Below, in pieces: positions 16,264 through 25,233 of a stretch of DNA of 64,000 nt; position 1 is the first letter of the stretch, and every line of letters begins with the position of its first letter. This DNA comes from Oscillospiraceae bacterium (lineage in GTDB: Bacteria > Bacillota > Clostridia > Oscillospirales > Oscillospiraceae). The position numbers and the translations under genes are program-made. The stretch spans positions 3,745,279-3,809,278 of the forward strand of contig AP025583.1 of NCBI GenBank assembly GCA_022846095.1, given 5' to 3'. The notes beneath the pieces are model-generated. The model was given only the letters and a program-made list of their open reading frames with translations. It was not told the origin of the DNA and ran no database searches.

Positions 16264-16292
16264 AGTATAGTGGAAGAAAGCGCAGCTGCAAA
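16264..16292 (-). promoter_or_regulatory. Sigma-70-type promoter for the SDR/flavin reductase operon
   Basis: Read on the minus strand, TTTGCA (16287-16292) and TATACT (16264-16269) are separated by 17 bases. The promoter lies between the LysR gene end and the SDR2 start. Confidence 0.6.
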
Positions 16293-16321
16293 ATGCCCAT
16301 TTGGTTGCACCGTTATGCCGC

Positions 16322-17242
16322 TCAGAGCATATAGCCCAGGGCCCGGATGTGTTCGCTCTCCCGTTGGAGGCTCTCCCGGAGAAAGGAGATAAAGACCCCG
16401 GCCGCCGCCGGCAGGGGGTAGCCCTTGTGGTGGATGACGCCGATCCGGGCGGGCGGGACGCCGTCCAGGATGCGCACCAGGCGCACGGCGCTGTCCGGGT
16501 GGATGCCCTTGAGCCTGGCGTACTGGGACACCGGCATGATGCACACCCCGGCGTTGCCCTCCAGCAGCTGCACGATCAGCTCCGTGCTCTCCACCTCGTA
16601 GACCACGTTCGGCTCGAAGCCCCTGGAGCGGCACAGCTCCTGCAGGGACTGTAAATCCAGCCGGGTGGCGTCGCAGATCAGCGGCTCCCCCGCCAGGCGG
16701 TCCAGCGTTACCCCCTCCTCCCGGGCCAGGGGGCTGCAGGCGTGGGCCAGGATGGCGTAATCCATATAGCCCAGCAGCTCGAAGGCCAGCTGGCCGTGCT
16801 CCGGCGGGCGGGCGGTCACCGCCAGGGTGAGTGTGCGGTCCAGCAGGTGCTCCGCCGCCTTGGCCTGGTCATAGGCAAACTGCCGGATGCCCACGTCCGG
16901 GTGGAGGAAGGAGAACTCCCGCAGCATGTCGGGGAGAAAGCCGTCGATGGTGCAGGCCAGGGAGAGCACGTTCTGGCTGTTCTCATACAGGCGCTGCACC
17001 GTCTGCACGCCGGAGGCCAGCTCCCCAAGGGCCAGCTCCACGCTGGCCAGGAAGACCCGCCCGCAGTCGTTGAGCACGATCCGCCCCTTCCGGTGGTCAA
17101 AGAGGGGCACCCCCACCTCCGCCTCCAGCCGGGCGATGGAGCGGCTCAGGTTGGGCTGGGTTATGAAAAGCTCCTGCGCCGCCCGGGACATGTTCCCCAT
17201 GCGGGCCACGGTGCGGAAGTAGTTGAGCTGGGTCAGTTCCAT
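16322..17242 (-). CDS. LysR-family transcriptional regulator
   Basis: This 306-residue regulator has an N-terminal winged helix-turn-helix (MELTQLNYFRTVARMGNMS, then ITQPNLSRSIARLE) and a ligand-binding C-terminal domain of the usual length. The ATG at 17242 with GGAGGGG 5 bases upstream is preferred over the in-frame ATG 18 bases earlier. It is divergent from the MFS gene and just upstream, on the same strand, of the SDR/reductase operon, so it probably controls both in response to the transported compound. The effector is unknown. Confidence 0.92.
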   Translation of the reverse strand: MELTQLNYFRTVARMGNMSRAAQELFITQPNLSRSIARLEAEVGVPLFDHRKGRIVLNDCGRVFLASVELALGELASGVQTVQRLYENSQNVLSLACTIDGFLPDMLREFSFLHPDVGIRQFAYDQAKAAEHLLDRTLTLAVTARPPEHGQLAFELLGYMDYAILAHACSPLAREEGVTLDRLAGEPLICDATRLDLQSLQELCRSRGFEPNVVYEVESTELIVQLLEGNAGVCIMPVSQYARLKGIHPDSAVRLVRILDGVPPARIGVIHHKGYPLPAAAGVFISFLRESLQRESEHIRALGYML

Positions 17243-17296
17243 ATGTCCCCCTCCGTTCATCCCCGGTCTGATAGATTCGACGGCATAACGCTATAT

Positions 17297-17367
17297 GATA
17301 AGGCATATTTCCCTTTTTTCCCCGCCGATGGTATGCTTCCTTTGTAAAAAATGCCGATAAGGCACAT
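17297..17367. promoter_or_regulatory. Repeated GATAAGGCAyAT sites in the LysR-MFS divergent gap
   Basis: Two direct copies of GATAAGGCA(T/C)AT lie at 17297-17308 and 17356-17367, 59 bases apart, in the 139-base gap between the divergent genes. The first also forms an imperfect dyad with the upstream GGCATAAC. This is consistent with LysR binding sites; the assignment is by position and repetition only. Confidence 0.45.
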
Positions 17368-17381
17368 ATAGGAGGTACCGA

Positions 17382-18659
17382 ATGAACAACCAAAGCAAAG
17401 CGGCGGCGGGCAGTACCAAAAGCAATTTCGGCGGCAAGGGCTGGCTGATGATCCTCTTCTCAGGCGTCATGTTCTACTTCTACGCGGGATTTTGCAGCGA
17501 CGGGCTGAACATCATCGTCTCCAGCTTTGCGGGCGCCCACGCCCTGGATCCCGCCGCCCTCCTGGCGCTCACCACCCCCGCCTCCTGGGCCGGGCTGCTG
17601 GGCGCCGTGCTCTGGGCCTGGTTCGTTGACAGGTGGAGCGCACGCACCGGCCTGTTGGTCACCGCCCTTCTGGGCGGCGTCTCCTTTGCCGCCTACGGCC
17701 TGGTGGGCACCCTGCCCGGCTTCTTCGCGGTGACGGCCCTGGTCAACTTCATGGGATTCGGCTTCTGCCACACCGTGGCCAACGCCCTCATGGCCCGCTG
17801 GTTCCCCCTGAAAAAGGGCCTGGCCCTGGGGTGGGCCACCATGGGCCAGAATCTGGCCTCGGCCACCTTTATCCCCCTGTTCCTGCTCTTTCTCCGGCTG
17901 GCCAGCCTCAGCGGCTCCTTCTACCTCATGGGCGGCCTGCTGGCCCTGGCGGGCGTAATCGGCTTTGTGGTGGTGCGGGACACCCCGGAGGAGCTGGGCT
18001 GCGCCCCGGACAACGGGGTGTTTACGCCCGAGGAGCTGCAGGCCAACCTGCGTGAGCTGCAGGCGTACCAGTCCGCCTGGACTCCGGCCAGGCTGCTGCG
18101 CAATAAGCAGATCTGGCTGATCGGCATGGGCTTCGGTATATACATCCTGGTCACCGTCTCCCTGATCAGCCAGATGATCCCCCGCCTCATGTCCTGCGGC
18201 TGGGGCGAGGCAAAGGCCACCGGGATGATGACCGTGGCCGCCGTCTTCGGCCTTTTGGGCAGCTACGCCACCGGCTGGCTGGACCAGAAGCTGGGCACAC
18301 GCCGGGCCTCGGTGGTCTACGGGCTGTGGTACCTGGCGGCGCTGGTGATCTGCGCCCTGCCCGCCAGCGAGGCCACCCTCTACCTGTCCGTCTTTTTCAT
18401 CGGCGTGGGCATCGGCGGCGTGGGCAACCTCTTCCCCTCTATGACCGCAACCGTCTTCGGCCGCTTCGACTTCGTGCGGGCCATGGGCGTGCTCAACCCC
18501 ATCACCGCCGTCGTGCGCTCCTTCGCCTTCGCGCTGCTGGCCTTCGGCCTGTCCAGGCTGGGCGGTTACGCAGGGGCCTATGCCATCATCGCGGTGTTGG
18601 ACCTTATCGCCGTTTTCCTCGTCTCCCGCATCGACGACACCTGCATCGGCCGCCGATAG
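17382..18659 (+). CDS. Major facilitator superfamily transporter
   Basis: This 425-residue integral membrane protein has about 12 hydrophobic segments and a polar N-terminal tail of about 25 residues. WAWFVDRWSARTG after the second hydrophobic block matches the MFS loop 2-3 motif, and a cytoplasmic loop near residues 195-230 separates the halves. AGGAGG lies 7 bases before the ATG. Given its position opposite LysR and next to redox enzymes, it probably imports (or exports) the substrate or product of the SDR/flavin reductase module. No substrate signature is recognised. Confidence 0.88.
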   Translation: MNNQSKAAAGSTKSNFGGKGWLMILFSGVMFYFYAGFCSDGLNIIVSSFAGAHALDPAALLALTTPASWAGLLGAVLWAWFVDRWSARTGLLVTALLGGVSFAAYGLVGTLPGFFAVTALVNFMGFGFCHTVANALMARWFPLKKGLALGWATMGQNLASATFIPLFLLFLRLASLSGSFYLMGGLLALAGVIGFVVVRDTPEELGCAPDNGVFTPEELQANLRELQAYQSAWTPARLLRNKQIWLIGMGFGIYILVTVSLISQMIPRLMSCGWGEAKATGMMTVAAVFGLLGSYATGWLDQKLGTRRASVVYGLWYLAALVICALPASEATLYLSVFFIGVGIGGVGNLFPSMTATVFGRFDFVRAMGVLNPITAVVRSFAFALLAFGLSRLGGYAGAYAIIAVLDLIAVFLVSRIDDTCIGRR

Positions 18660-19052
18660 TATCGGCAAAACAGCATAATACAATTTTTATTATACCAGTA
18701 ATATCAGCTGCTTTAAAGTGCCATATAATCATATAATTATGCCGAATATACTATAATAAAAGCGCGGGGCGGCCCACAGGGGCGGCCCCGCGCTTTTTCA
18801 GGCGTCGTAAGTACAGTGGTGTGTGTATCGGCCGTAAGATAGCCGGCCCGATGCCGCATTGTATGAATGCCCGGGAATCGTCCGGTCTCTCTCAAAAGCA
18901 GCGCGTTTTCCTGTGACTCCAGGCCGGGAACAAATCCAGGGCGTTTCCAAGCCTGAACCTCATCTGCAAAGATCTCGGGATAGGCAAGGCCAGGTTGGTT
19001 CCCTATCCCTTTCCGGTCGTGCCGTTGTGTTCGCAGCCCGGCCCTTGCCCGG
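18660..19052. other. Gene-free stretch with a GC-rich terminator
   Basis: It holds an AT-rich run after the MFS stop, the hairpin at 18757-18797 and about 250 bases with no convincing ORF. A segment at 18975-19010 can pair (GGGATAGG with CCTATCCC). The part at 19041-19075 resembles 49107-49145 and is reported as a finding. I see no tRNA or known riboswitch. Confidence 0.5.
18757..18797. terminator. GC-rich terminator between MFS and phosphatase genes
   Basis: AAAAGCGCGGGGC pairs with GCCCCGCGCTTTT around a short GC-rich loop, with an A run on one side and a T run on the other. It can serve the converging transcripts from both sides. Confidence 0.75.
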
Positions 19053-19838
19053 TTACAGCAGACAGCTTGTCCGGAAGGACGCGAGATCGTTTTGCGTGAC
19101 GCGGGTCTGGGCCAGGACATATTCCTCAACCGAGTGAAATTGACGGTCGATTTCCGACAGCGCCGACGCCAGCCAGCAGGGGCAGGCGAGGAAAAAGCCC
19201 CGCACGTAGTCGGCGGCGGCCCTGCCGGCCGTACGGGCGAGGGCGATACGCTCCGCCTCATCAATTTCGCCGCGCAGGGCGGTATTTGTATAGAGGTAGT
19301 CCCGGTAGAGCGGCCCGTCGGGCACGCCCAGCAGGCGCAGCAGCACCGCCGCCACAAAGCCGGTCCGGTCCTTGCCCGCGGCACAGTGGAACAGCACCGC
19401 GCCGTCCGAGTTCCCGGCGAGCTGCAGCAACAATTCCTCGATACAGCGGCACATCTCCCCGGAGTTCACCATGCGGCGGTAGACCTCCCGCATCCGCACC
19501 GACGCGATGGCCTCCCCGCGCGCGTACCCGTTCAAAATGTCGTCCACCTTGTCCTCCAGGGTGCGCTTGCTCTGGGCCAGCTCCCGCCGGCCGCTCTCCA
19601 TCACGGCGATATGCTGGTATACCGCGCCTGGGAAGGGGGGATCCGGGTGGAACTGCCGCTCGTTTTCGCTGCGCATGTCGTACACCGCCCGCAGGGGCGG
19701 GAGGGCGGCGCGCTCCGCCTCCGTCATGGGCCATAGTGCGCCGGAACGCAGGAGCCGCCCCGGGCGGACGCGCCGTCCGTCCGCTGTGGGAAGCCCCCCC
19801 AGATCCCGCAGGTTCAGGCGCTGAATATCAAGCGTCAA
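19053..19838 (-). CDS. Tyrosine/dual-specificity protein phosphatase
   Basis: This roughly 261-residue protein carries the Cys-phosphatase P-loop HCAAGKDRTG (C-x5-R) and the N-terminal NLRDLGG motif of the bacterial Y_phosphatase3 family (Mycobacterium PtpB-like, IphP). It should hydrolyse phosphotyrosine or phosphoinositide-type esters. I place the start at the TTG at 19838 because AGGAGG lies 6 bases upstream, which leaves an 11-base overlap with the preceding gene. The ATG at 19859 is the alternative. It is the last gene of the importer/XdhC/AOR operon; its link to that operon is unexplained. Confidence 0.88.
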   Translation of the reverse strand: MTLDIQRLNLRDLGGLPTADGRRVRPGRLLRSGALWPMTEAERAALPPLRAVYDMRSENERQFHPDPPFPGAVYQHIAVMESGRRELAQSKRTLEDKVDDILNGYARGEAIASVRMREVYRRMVNSGEMCRCIEELLLQLAGNSDGAVLFHCAAGKDRTGFVAAVLLRLLGVPDGPLYRDYLYTNTALRGEIDEAERIALARTAGRAAADYVRGFFLACPCWLASALSEIDRQFHSVEEYVLAQTRVTQNDLASFRTSCLL

Positions 19839-21399
19839 GGCCGGCCTCCTGCTTTTCAAAATATCGGTACAGTACCTTTACGAATTCCGGGATGCTGCGG
19901 CTCTCCGCGGCCAGCCGCGCCTGGCGCTGCAGCGACTCCTCCTCCCTGAGGCACCTGCCGGCGTAGTCCAGAAGGGACTCGGGCGTCTCCGCCCTGCCGG
20001 TTTTGCAGGAGGCGAGACGGGCCAGCAGCTCCACCGGCTCCCGCTCGTCCAGGAGGGCGAAGGAGGAAAAGATGCACAGGCCCAGGTTTTCCAAGAGGAA
20101 AATCTCCCGGTAGAGCAGCTCCAGATCGTCTATCTGCGCCAGCTCCGGGCAGATGCGCCGCATCTGCAGGGCGTATTTTTGCTCCTGCTGGACGGCGGGG
20201 CGCGTCATACGCGCCTGGAGCGCCTCCCGGTCCCGGTACAGCCGCGCGATCTCCGCCGTGCCGCCGCCCAGGATGCGGCCGATCACCGTGCCCGCCGCCA
20301 CCTCCTCTAGCAGCTCCTCCAGCCGATCCGGCGCGGGCTCCTGGCCGGCCGCGTCCAGATACATGGAGGCGGCGTACACAAACTCCGTGGCGTTCAGGCC
20401 CAGCGCCAGCCCCCTGGCCGAGACCGCCGCGGCGCAGGCGTCCATCTCCGCGCCGGAGAGGCGCCCGCCAAAGCAGGCCCCCACGGCGGCGCGCACCTCC
20501 GCCTCCTCCGGGGCGGCGTAAATCCTGCCGCTGCCTGCGCTGTGGCGGTTCAGGCAGCCGATGACGCACATGGGTGCGCAGCAGTAGTTGACCCTCTCCC
20601 CGTCCGTCCGGGGGCGTACGGCCCGCTTTTCGGGCAAGGGCGGCAGCTCCCCGCGGTTTTTCAGCAGGTGCAGAAGGGTGATGGAGCCCAGGCCGGGCAG
20701 CGCGCCGCCGCAGATGGGGTCGTCCAGGATCCGGCGCGCCAGGCGCTTGCCCGCGGCCTGGAGGCCCGCGCGGTCGGCGCAGGGCGCGGCGAAGTACTCC
20801 CCGCACTGGACGGCTACGGCCCGCAGGCCCTTGCTCCCCGGCACGTCGCCGAAGCTGCTGCGGGGGCAGGTATAGCGCGGCGTCCCCTCCGGGTAGGTGG
20901 TGAACAGGCCGCTCAGGGGGATGCCCAGATCCGCGGCGGGGCCGCAGCCCGCAATGGCGCACTCGGCGCCCCACAGGCCGCGCAGCCGCTCCACAAGCGC
21001 GCCGCAGTCCAGCCCCTCCAGCTCCGGAATGTGCAGGATGCGCGCGCCCCCGCCGTCTATCCGGAGCACCGCGTTCCCGGCCCGGGCCTTTCCCTTGAGC
21101 ACAACGGCCGCAATATCCAGGCTCGCCAGCTTTTGCGGCATGTCCCCGGTGATATTGGTCACCGCCAGCCCCCCGTCGCCCCGGGCCGCCACCGTGGCCC
21201 GGGTGGCGCAGGGCACAGGCGTCCCGGCCAAAAGGCCGGGGGCGATGACGAAGGCGTTGTCCGGGGACAGGCGGCCGCAGCGGGGCGGCGTGTGCTCCCG
21301 CAGCAGGCGGACCGCCAGGCCCCGGCCGTAGTCCCTGCTATCCGCGCTTTCGCGCTCCACCGTACCACGGGTCAGGTCGGCGATGAGAATCGATGACAT
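19828..21399 (-). CDS. Divergent aldehyde:ferredoxin oxidoreductase family protein (tungsto/molybdopterin type)
   Basis: This 523-residue protein is shorter than typical AORs (about 600). The N-terminal domain reads ILIADLTRGTVERESAD and ends with the IAAVVLKGKA block. The Fe-S cysteines appear in YCCAPMCVIGC and the late ENLGLCIFSSF. The family binds a bis-pyranopterin tungsten or molybdenum cofactor and oxidises aldehydes to acids with ferredoxin. The first cysteine group is C-C-x3-C-x3-C rather than C-x2-C-x3-C, so the cluster may be modified. XdhC and an importer gene directly upstream fit cofactor supply for this enzyme. The substrate is unknown. Confidence 0.82.
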   Translation of the reverse strand: MSSILIADLTRGTVERESADSRDYGRGLAVRLLREHTPPRCGRLSPDNAFVIAPGLLAGTPVPCATRATVAARGDGGLAVTNITGDMPQKLASLDIAAVVLKGKARAGNAVLRIDGGGARILHIPELEGLDCGALVERLRGLWGAECAIAGCGPAADLGIPLSGLFTTYPEGTPRYTCPRSSFGDVPGSKGLRAVAVQCGEYFAAPCADRAGLQAAGKRLARRILDDPICGGALPGLGSITLLHLLKNRGELPPLPEKRAVRPRTDGERVNYCCAPMCVIGCLNRHSAGSGRIYAAPEEAEVRAAVGACFGGRLSGAEMDACAAAVSARGLALGLNATEFVYAASMYLDAAGQEPAPDRLEELLEEVAAGTVIGRILGGGTAEIARLYRDREALQARMTRPAVQQEQKYALQMRRICPELAQIDDLELLYREIFLLENLGLCIFSSFALLDEREPVELLARLASCKTGRAETPESLLDYAGRCLREEESLQRQARLAAESRSIPEFVKVLYRYFEKQEAGLDA

Positions 21400-21432
21400 A
21401 GGCTCCCTCCGCTCTTTGCTCCATACGCGCAG

Positions 21433-22230
21433 CTAGTTGCCCGCGCCGGTGAGGTGTGCGCCGCCGCGCCCGTTTTTTACCATGAGGATCTCGGCCATAA
21501 TGGCCAGGGCGATCTCCTCCGGGGTCTCGCCGCCCAGATCCAGGCCCACCGGCGTGAACACCCTGTCCAGCGCCTCCTGCCCCACGCCCTTCTCCCGCAG
21601 CCGCTCAAAGAGGGCGGCCACCTTTTTGGCGCTGCCGATCATGCCCACGTAGGACGCCTGCTTGGCCAGGGCCCCTGCCAGGGCGGCGCCGTCCTGGGCG
21701 TGGCTGTGGGTGGCGATGACGATATACGCCCCGGCGGGGATGGGCTGCGCCAGGAGATCCGCCTCAAAGTCCCGGACCCGGACAAACCGCCCCGCCTGGG
21801 CGGCCTTATCCCTCTCCTCCCCGTCGTCCAGCAGCAGCGTGTCGAAGCCCAGGAACCCGGCCAGCCGCAGCACGGCGCCGCCCACGTGGCCCCCGCCGCA
21901 CATGACCAGCAGGGGCCGGCCCGCGTAGGCCTCGATCAGCACACTGGTACAGCCGCCGCAGGCCATGCCCGCCCCGGCGGCGGGCGAGTTCAGGTCATAG
22001 GTGCGAAAGGCGCTGCCGCCCTCGCGGATACACTGTAGGGCATCCCGGACGGCGAGGCGTTCCACCGCGCCGCCCCCCACCGTGCCCTTTGTGGTGCCGT
22101 CGCCGTAGACCAGCATCTTACCCTGTGAACGGGTGGCCGCGCCGTCAGACTGGACGATAGTGACCACCGCGTGCTCCCTGTGCTGATCGCAGGCGGCCAC
22201 CTGCGCCCGGATAATTTCAATGGCGTCCAT
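21433..22230 (-). CDS. XdhC/CoxF-family molybdenum cofactor maturation protein
   Basis: This 265-residue protein combines an N-terminal XdhC domain (GKMLVYGDGTTKGTVGGGAVE) with a C-terminal Rossmann domain (LLVMCGGGHVGGAVLRLAGF) and the YVGMIGSAKK segment. XdhC proteins handle or sulfurate molybdopterin cofactor before insertion into hydroxylases of the xanthine oxidase family. No such hydroxylase is nearby; the neighbouring acceptor is an AOR-type enzyme, an unusual pairing. The ATG at 22230 has AGGAG upstream. Confidence 0.88.
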   Translation of the reverse strand: MDAIEIIRAQVAACDQHREHAVVTIVQSDGAATRSQGKMLVYGDGTTKGTVGGGAVERLAVRDALQCIREGGSAFRTYDLNSPAAGAGMACGGCTSVLIEAYAGRPLLVMCGGGHVGGAVLRLAGFLGFDTLLLDDGEERDKAAQAGRFVRVRDFEADLLAQPIPAGAYIVIATHSHAQDGAALAGALAKQASYVGMIGSAKKVAALFERLREKGVGQEALDRVFTPVGLDLGGETPEEIALAIMAEILMVKNGRGGAHLTGAGN

Positions 22231-22262
22231 TCCTGCTCCTCCCTCTCCCGCGCGCCGCCGGC

Positions 22263-23039
22263 TCACTGCACGCGCCCCATCAGATAGCTCCCCCGGTTCT
22301 CGACCAGGGCGATTTCGCCGTATATCAGGGACAGGCGCGCCCGGATCTCCTCCGCCCCGGCGCGGGCCAGGTCGATTTCCGCCACAATGATCCCGTCCTT
22401 CAGGAGGATCAGCCTGTCGCAATAGGCCATGGCAAAGTTGGGGTCGTGGAGCGTGATCAGCCCCGCCTTGCCCTGGCTGCGGATTATCTCGCGGATCTTC
22501 CCCAGCACCATGTGCTTGTTCAAAAAATCCAGGGCGCTGTCCGGCTCGTCCATCAGCATGACCGGGGCGTTCTGCACGATGCAGCGGGCCAGGATAACGA
22601 TCTGCCGCTGGCCCTGGCTGAGCGCCCCGAAGTCCTTTTGGGCGAACGCCCCGCAGCCCAGCCGCTCCATGGTCTCAAGCGCGGCCTCCCTCTGCGCGGA
22701 GGAGGGGGACTCCAGCAGGCCCAGCTGGGCGTTGAAGCCCATCAACACCACCTCCAGCGCGGTCTTGCCGCCCTCCAGGCTGCACGTCTGGGGGATGAAG
22801 GAGAGCAGGCGGGCCCGCTTCTTTTCGTTCAGCCGCGTGCAGTCCTGCCCCGCGGCCACGCATCTGCCCCGCATCGGCAGGAAGCCGCAGGCGGCGTGGA
22901 GTATGGTGGTCTTGCCGCTGCCGTTCAGGCCCAGCAGCGCACAGAATTCTCCCGCACGGATGCCCAGGCTCACGCCGTGGACAACCTCCCGCTTCCCGTG
23001 GGAGACAGAGACGTCCTCCAGGTAAAAAAGCTCGTTCAC
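22263..23039 (-). CDS. ABC importer ATPase, FecE/FhuC/BtuD type
   Basis: This 258-residue ATPase has Walker A GLNGSGKTT, signature LSQGQRQIV, Walker B VMLMDEPDSALD and H-loop LITLHDP. It starts at a GTG overlapping the permease stop by four bases (GTGA), with GGAGA upstream. It powers the importer formed with the two following (upstream) genes. Type II importers of this family move siderophores, heme, B12, molybdate or tungstate. The AOR and XdhC context favours an oxyanion or metal complex (inference). Confidence 0.92.
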   Translation of the reverse strand: MNELFYLEDVSVSHGKREVVHGVSLGIRAGEFCALLGLNGSGKTTILHAACGFLPMRGRCVAAGQDCTRLNEKKRARLLSFIPQTCSLEGGKTALEVVLMGFNAQLGLLESPSSAQREAALETMERLGCGAFAQKDFGALSQGQRQIVILARCIVQNAPVMLMDEPDSALDFLNKHMVLGKIREIIRSQGKAGLITLHDPNFAMAYCDRLILLKDGIIVAEIDLARAGAEEIRARLSLIYGEIALVENRGSYLMGRVQ

Positions 23040-24043
23040 AGCGTCTCCTTCCCCCGCTTGCACATGAAATACAGCAGTATCGGCACGCCGATGGCCGTGG
23101 TCAGGATGGAGATGGGCAGCTCGGCGCTGTAGAGCACCCTGGCCAGAATGTCCGCCGCCATGACCAGCAGCCCGCCCACCAGGGCGCTCATGCACATGGT
23201 TGTGGAGTTGTTGCGCCGGAGCATCAGCCGCGCCGTGTGCGGGGCGATGAGGCCCGCGAAGTTGATAAGGCCCGTGACGCTGATGACCGAGGCCACCAGC
23301 AGCGTCGAGAGCGTCAGCACCGCCGCGCGGATGGGCTTGAGGCGCACGCCCAGGGCCCGGCACTCGTTGTCCCCCATGGCCATCAGCTCGATCTGCCGCC
23401 GGAGCAGCAGCAGGCCGGCGAGGCCCACACAGAACATGGGGAGGATGGACAGCAGCTTGGACAGCGTGGTGTTGCCGAAGGTGCCCATCTCCCAGTATTC
23501 CATGGCTGCCAGCTCGTTTTCCGGGTCCGCGAAGTACTTGAGGGCCATGATGATGGACTTGGAGATGGCGTTGATGACGATGCCCGCCAGCACGTAGGTG
23601 GCGGTGGAGCGGGAGCGGGTGGCCCGCACCAGCAGCATCACCCCCGCCACAGCCGCAAGGCCCCCCCAGAACGCGCCTGTGGCGATGGCCGCCATGCCCG
23701 TGGCGGACACTGAGACGATTGCCAGCGCCGCCCCCACGTTCGCGCCGCCGGCGATCCCGATAATATCCGGGGACGCCAGGGGGTTTTTAAAGATGATCTG
23801 GTAGACGCTGCCCGCCAGCCCCAGGCCCACCCCCGCCAGGAGCGCCATTATGGTCCGGGGCAGCCGCAGGGTAAAGAATACCTTGCGGCTCATCTCGTCC
23901 ACGCCGCCGCCGCGGAGGATGGCCCAGATCTCCGCCGGTTCGATTTGGTACTTGCCGATGCAGATCGAAACCACCGCAGTAATCAAAATTACTGCGGTGA
24001 TTGCGGCAAAGAGCAGCGGCGTGAGCTGATCCCGGCTTTTCAT
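23036..24043 (-). CDS. ABC importer permease, FecCD/BtuC family
   Basis: This 335-residue permease has about ten membrane segments. It shows the FecCD landmarks LRLPRTIMALLAGVGLGLAG, FKNPLASPDIIGI and the cytoplasmic ATPase-contact region NECRALGVRLKPIR, with GLINFAGLIAPHTARL near the end. The ATG at 24043 is used; a TTG at 24070 overlapping the binding-protein stop is an alternative. It forms the channel with the binding lipoprotein and the ATPase. Confidence 0.92.
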   Translation of the reverse strand: MKSRDQLTPLLFAAITAVILITAVVSICIGKYQIEPAEIWAILRGGGVDEMSRKVFFTLRLPRTIMALLAGVGLGLAGSVYQIIFKNPLASPDIIGIAGGANVGAALAIVSVSATGMAAIATGAFWGGLAAVAGVMLLVRATRSRSTATYVLAGIVINAISKSIIMALKYFADPENELAAMEYWEMGTFGNTTLSKLLSILPMFCVGLAGLLLLRRQIELMAMGDNECRALGVRLKPIRAAVLTLSTLLVASVISVTGLINFAGLIAPHTARLMLRRNNSTTMCMSALVGGLLVMAADILARVLYSAELPISILTTAIGVPILLYFMCKRGKETL

Positions 24044-24066
24044 GTGGTTCAATGGCTTCAACCCAA

Positions 24067-25191
24067 TCAACCCGCCAGCGCGGAGGTGTCCATGTCAAAG
24101 CCGTAGAAGGTCTTGTAGAAGTCGGACGCGTCCGCGGCGAAGGCCTCGGCGGAGTAGGCGTCGGGGTACAGGGTGGAGACCATCCAGAGCATACCCAGCA
24201 CGCCGGAGGGCACGGGGGAATCCCACGCCTCAAAGCCCGCGGGCATGTTGTAGACCGCGCCGTTCTTCACGGCGGTGATCTCCGCCAGGTTGGCGTCCGC
24301 CATCACGTCCGCGGCGGAGTAGTCGGGCTGGCCGTTGGCCATATTGTTGGTGGGGATGACGATCACGTCCGGGTTCATCTCCAGCAGCTGCTCGTAGGAG
24401 ATGTCGACCCAGGAATCGCCCTCCAGGATGTCACCCGCGTTTTTCCCGCCGGAGGTGGTCACCAGGGAGGACTGGTACATGTCCTTGGGGGAGGTGGTCA
24501 GATAGGAGCTGGTGCCGCACATGTAGACCACGGGCTTGTCCGCGTCCGCAATGCCGGAGGTGAGGGAGGAGACCTTGTCCAGCACCTGGTCATAGCGCGC
24601 CAGAAGGGCGTCGGCCGCCTGGTCCGCGCCGGCCAGCGCGCCGATCAGGCGCACCATCTCGGTCAGCTGCTCGTGGCTCTCCGGGTTGACCACGATGGCG
24701 GGAATACCCATCTCGGACAGGGTGGCCGCGTAGTCCTTGGCCTTTTTGGGCAGGATGACCAGATCCGGGTCGGCGGCAAGGCAGGCCTCCAGATCAAATG
24801 CCTTGGCGGAGCCCACGTTGCCGATGGCCCCGATGAGCTCGGGGGCCGCGTACTTGTAGATGGGGCGCTTTTCGATCTTCTCCTCCGTGGCCACCAGCTT
24901 GTCCTTCAGGCCCAGCGCGATGCAGGTGGAGGAGGAGATGTAATAGCCGGAGACGATCCGCTCGGCAGGGGCGTCCAGCGTCACCGTGTTGCCGATCTGA
25001 TCCGTCACCGTCATGGGGAACGCGGAGGGCTCCTCCTCAGGCTCAGGCGTGGGTGTGGGCGCGGGGGTAGGGGCCGCGGAGGGGGGCGCGGAAGGCGCCG
25101 CAGAGGCGGGCGTGCCCTGCTGGGCGCTGCAGCCGGTGAACAGGGCGGCAATCATCACCAGTGCGAGCATGGCGGACAACAGCTTCTTCAT
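24067..25191 (-). CDS. ABC importer substrate-binding lipoprotein
   Basis: This 374-residue protein begins with a lipoprotein signal (MKKLLSAMLALVMIAALFTGC, lipidated Cys21) and an Ala/Pro/Thr-rich tether to about residue 55. The TroA/BtuF-like fold follows: DQIGNTVTLDAPAERIV, LEACLAADPDLVILPK, NPDVIVIPTNN. It captures the ligand outside the membrane and heads the operon from a well-formed promoter. Ligand unknown: siderophore, corrinoid or molybdate/tungstate are all compatible with the fold, the last suggested by the downstream AOR and XdhC genes. Confidence 0.9.
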   Translation of the reverse strand: MKKLLSAMLALVMIAALFTGCSAQQGTPASAAPSAPPSAAPTPAPTPTPEPEEEPSAFPMTVTDQIGNTVTLDAPAERIVSGYYISSSTCIALGLKDKLVATEEKIEKRPIYKYAAPELIGAIGNVGSAKAFDLEACLAADPDLVILPKKAKDYAATLSEMGIPAIVVNPESHEQLTEMVRLIGALAGADQAADALLARYDQVLDKVSSLTSGIADADKPVVYMCGTSSYLTTSPKDMYQSSLVTTSGGKNAGDILEGDSWVDISYEQLLEMNPDVIVIPTNNMANGQPDYSAADVMADANLAEITAVKNGAVYNMPAGFEAWDSPVPSGVLGMLWMVSTLYPDAYSAEAFAADASDFYKTFYGFDMDTSALAG

Positions 25192-25233
25192 CGTTCTTCT
25201 CCTTTAAATGCATATCGCTTTCACTCGTTATGG

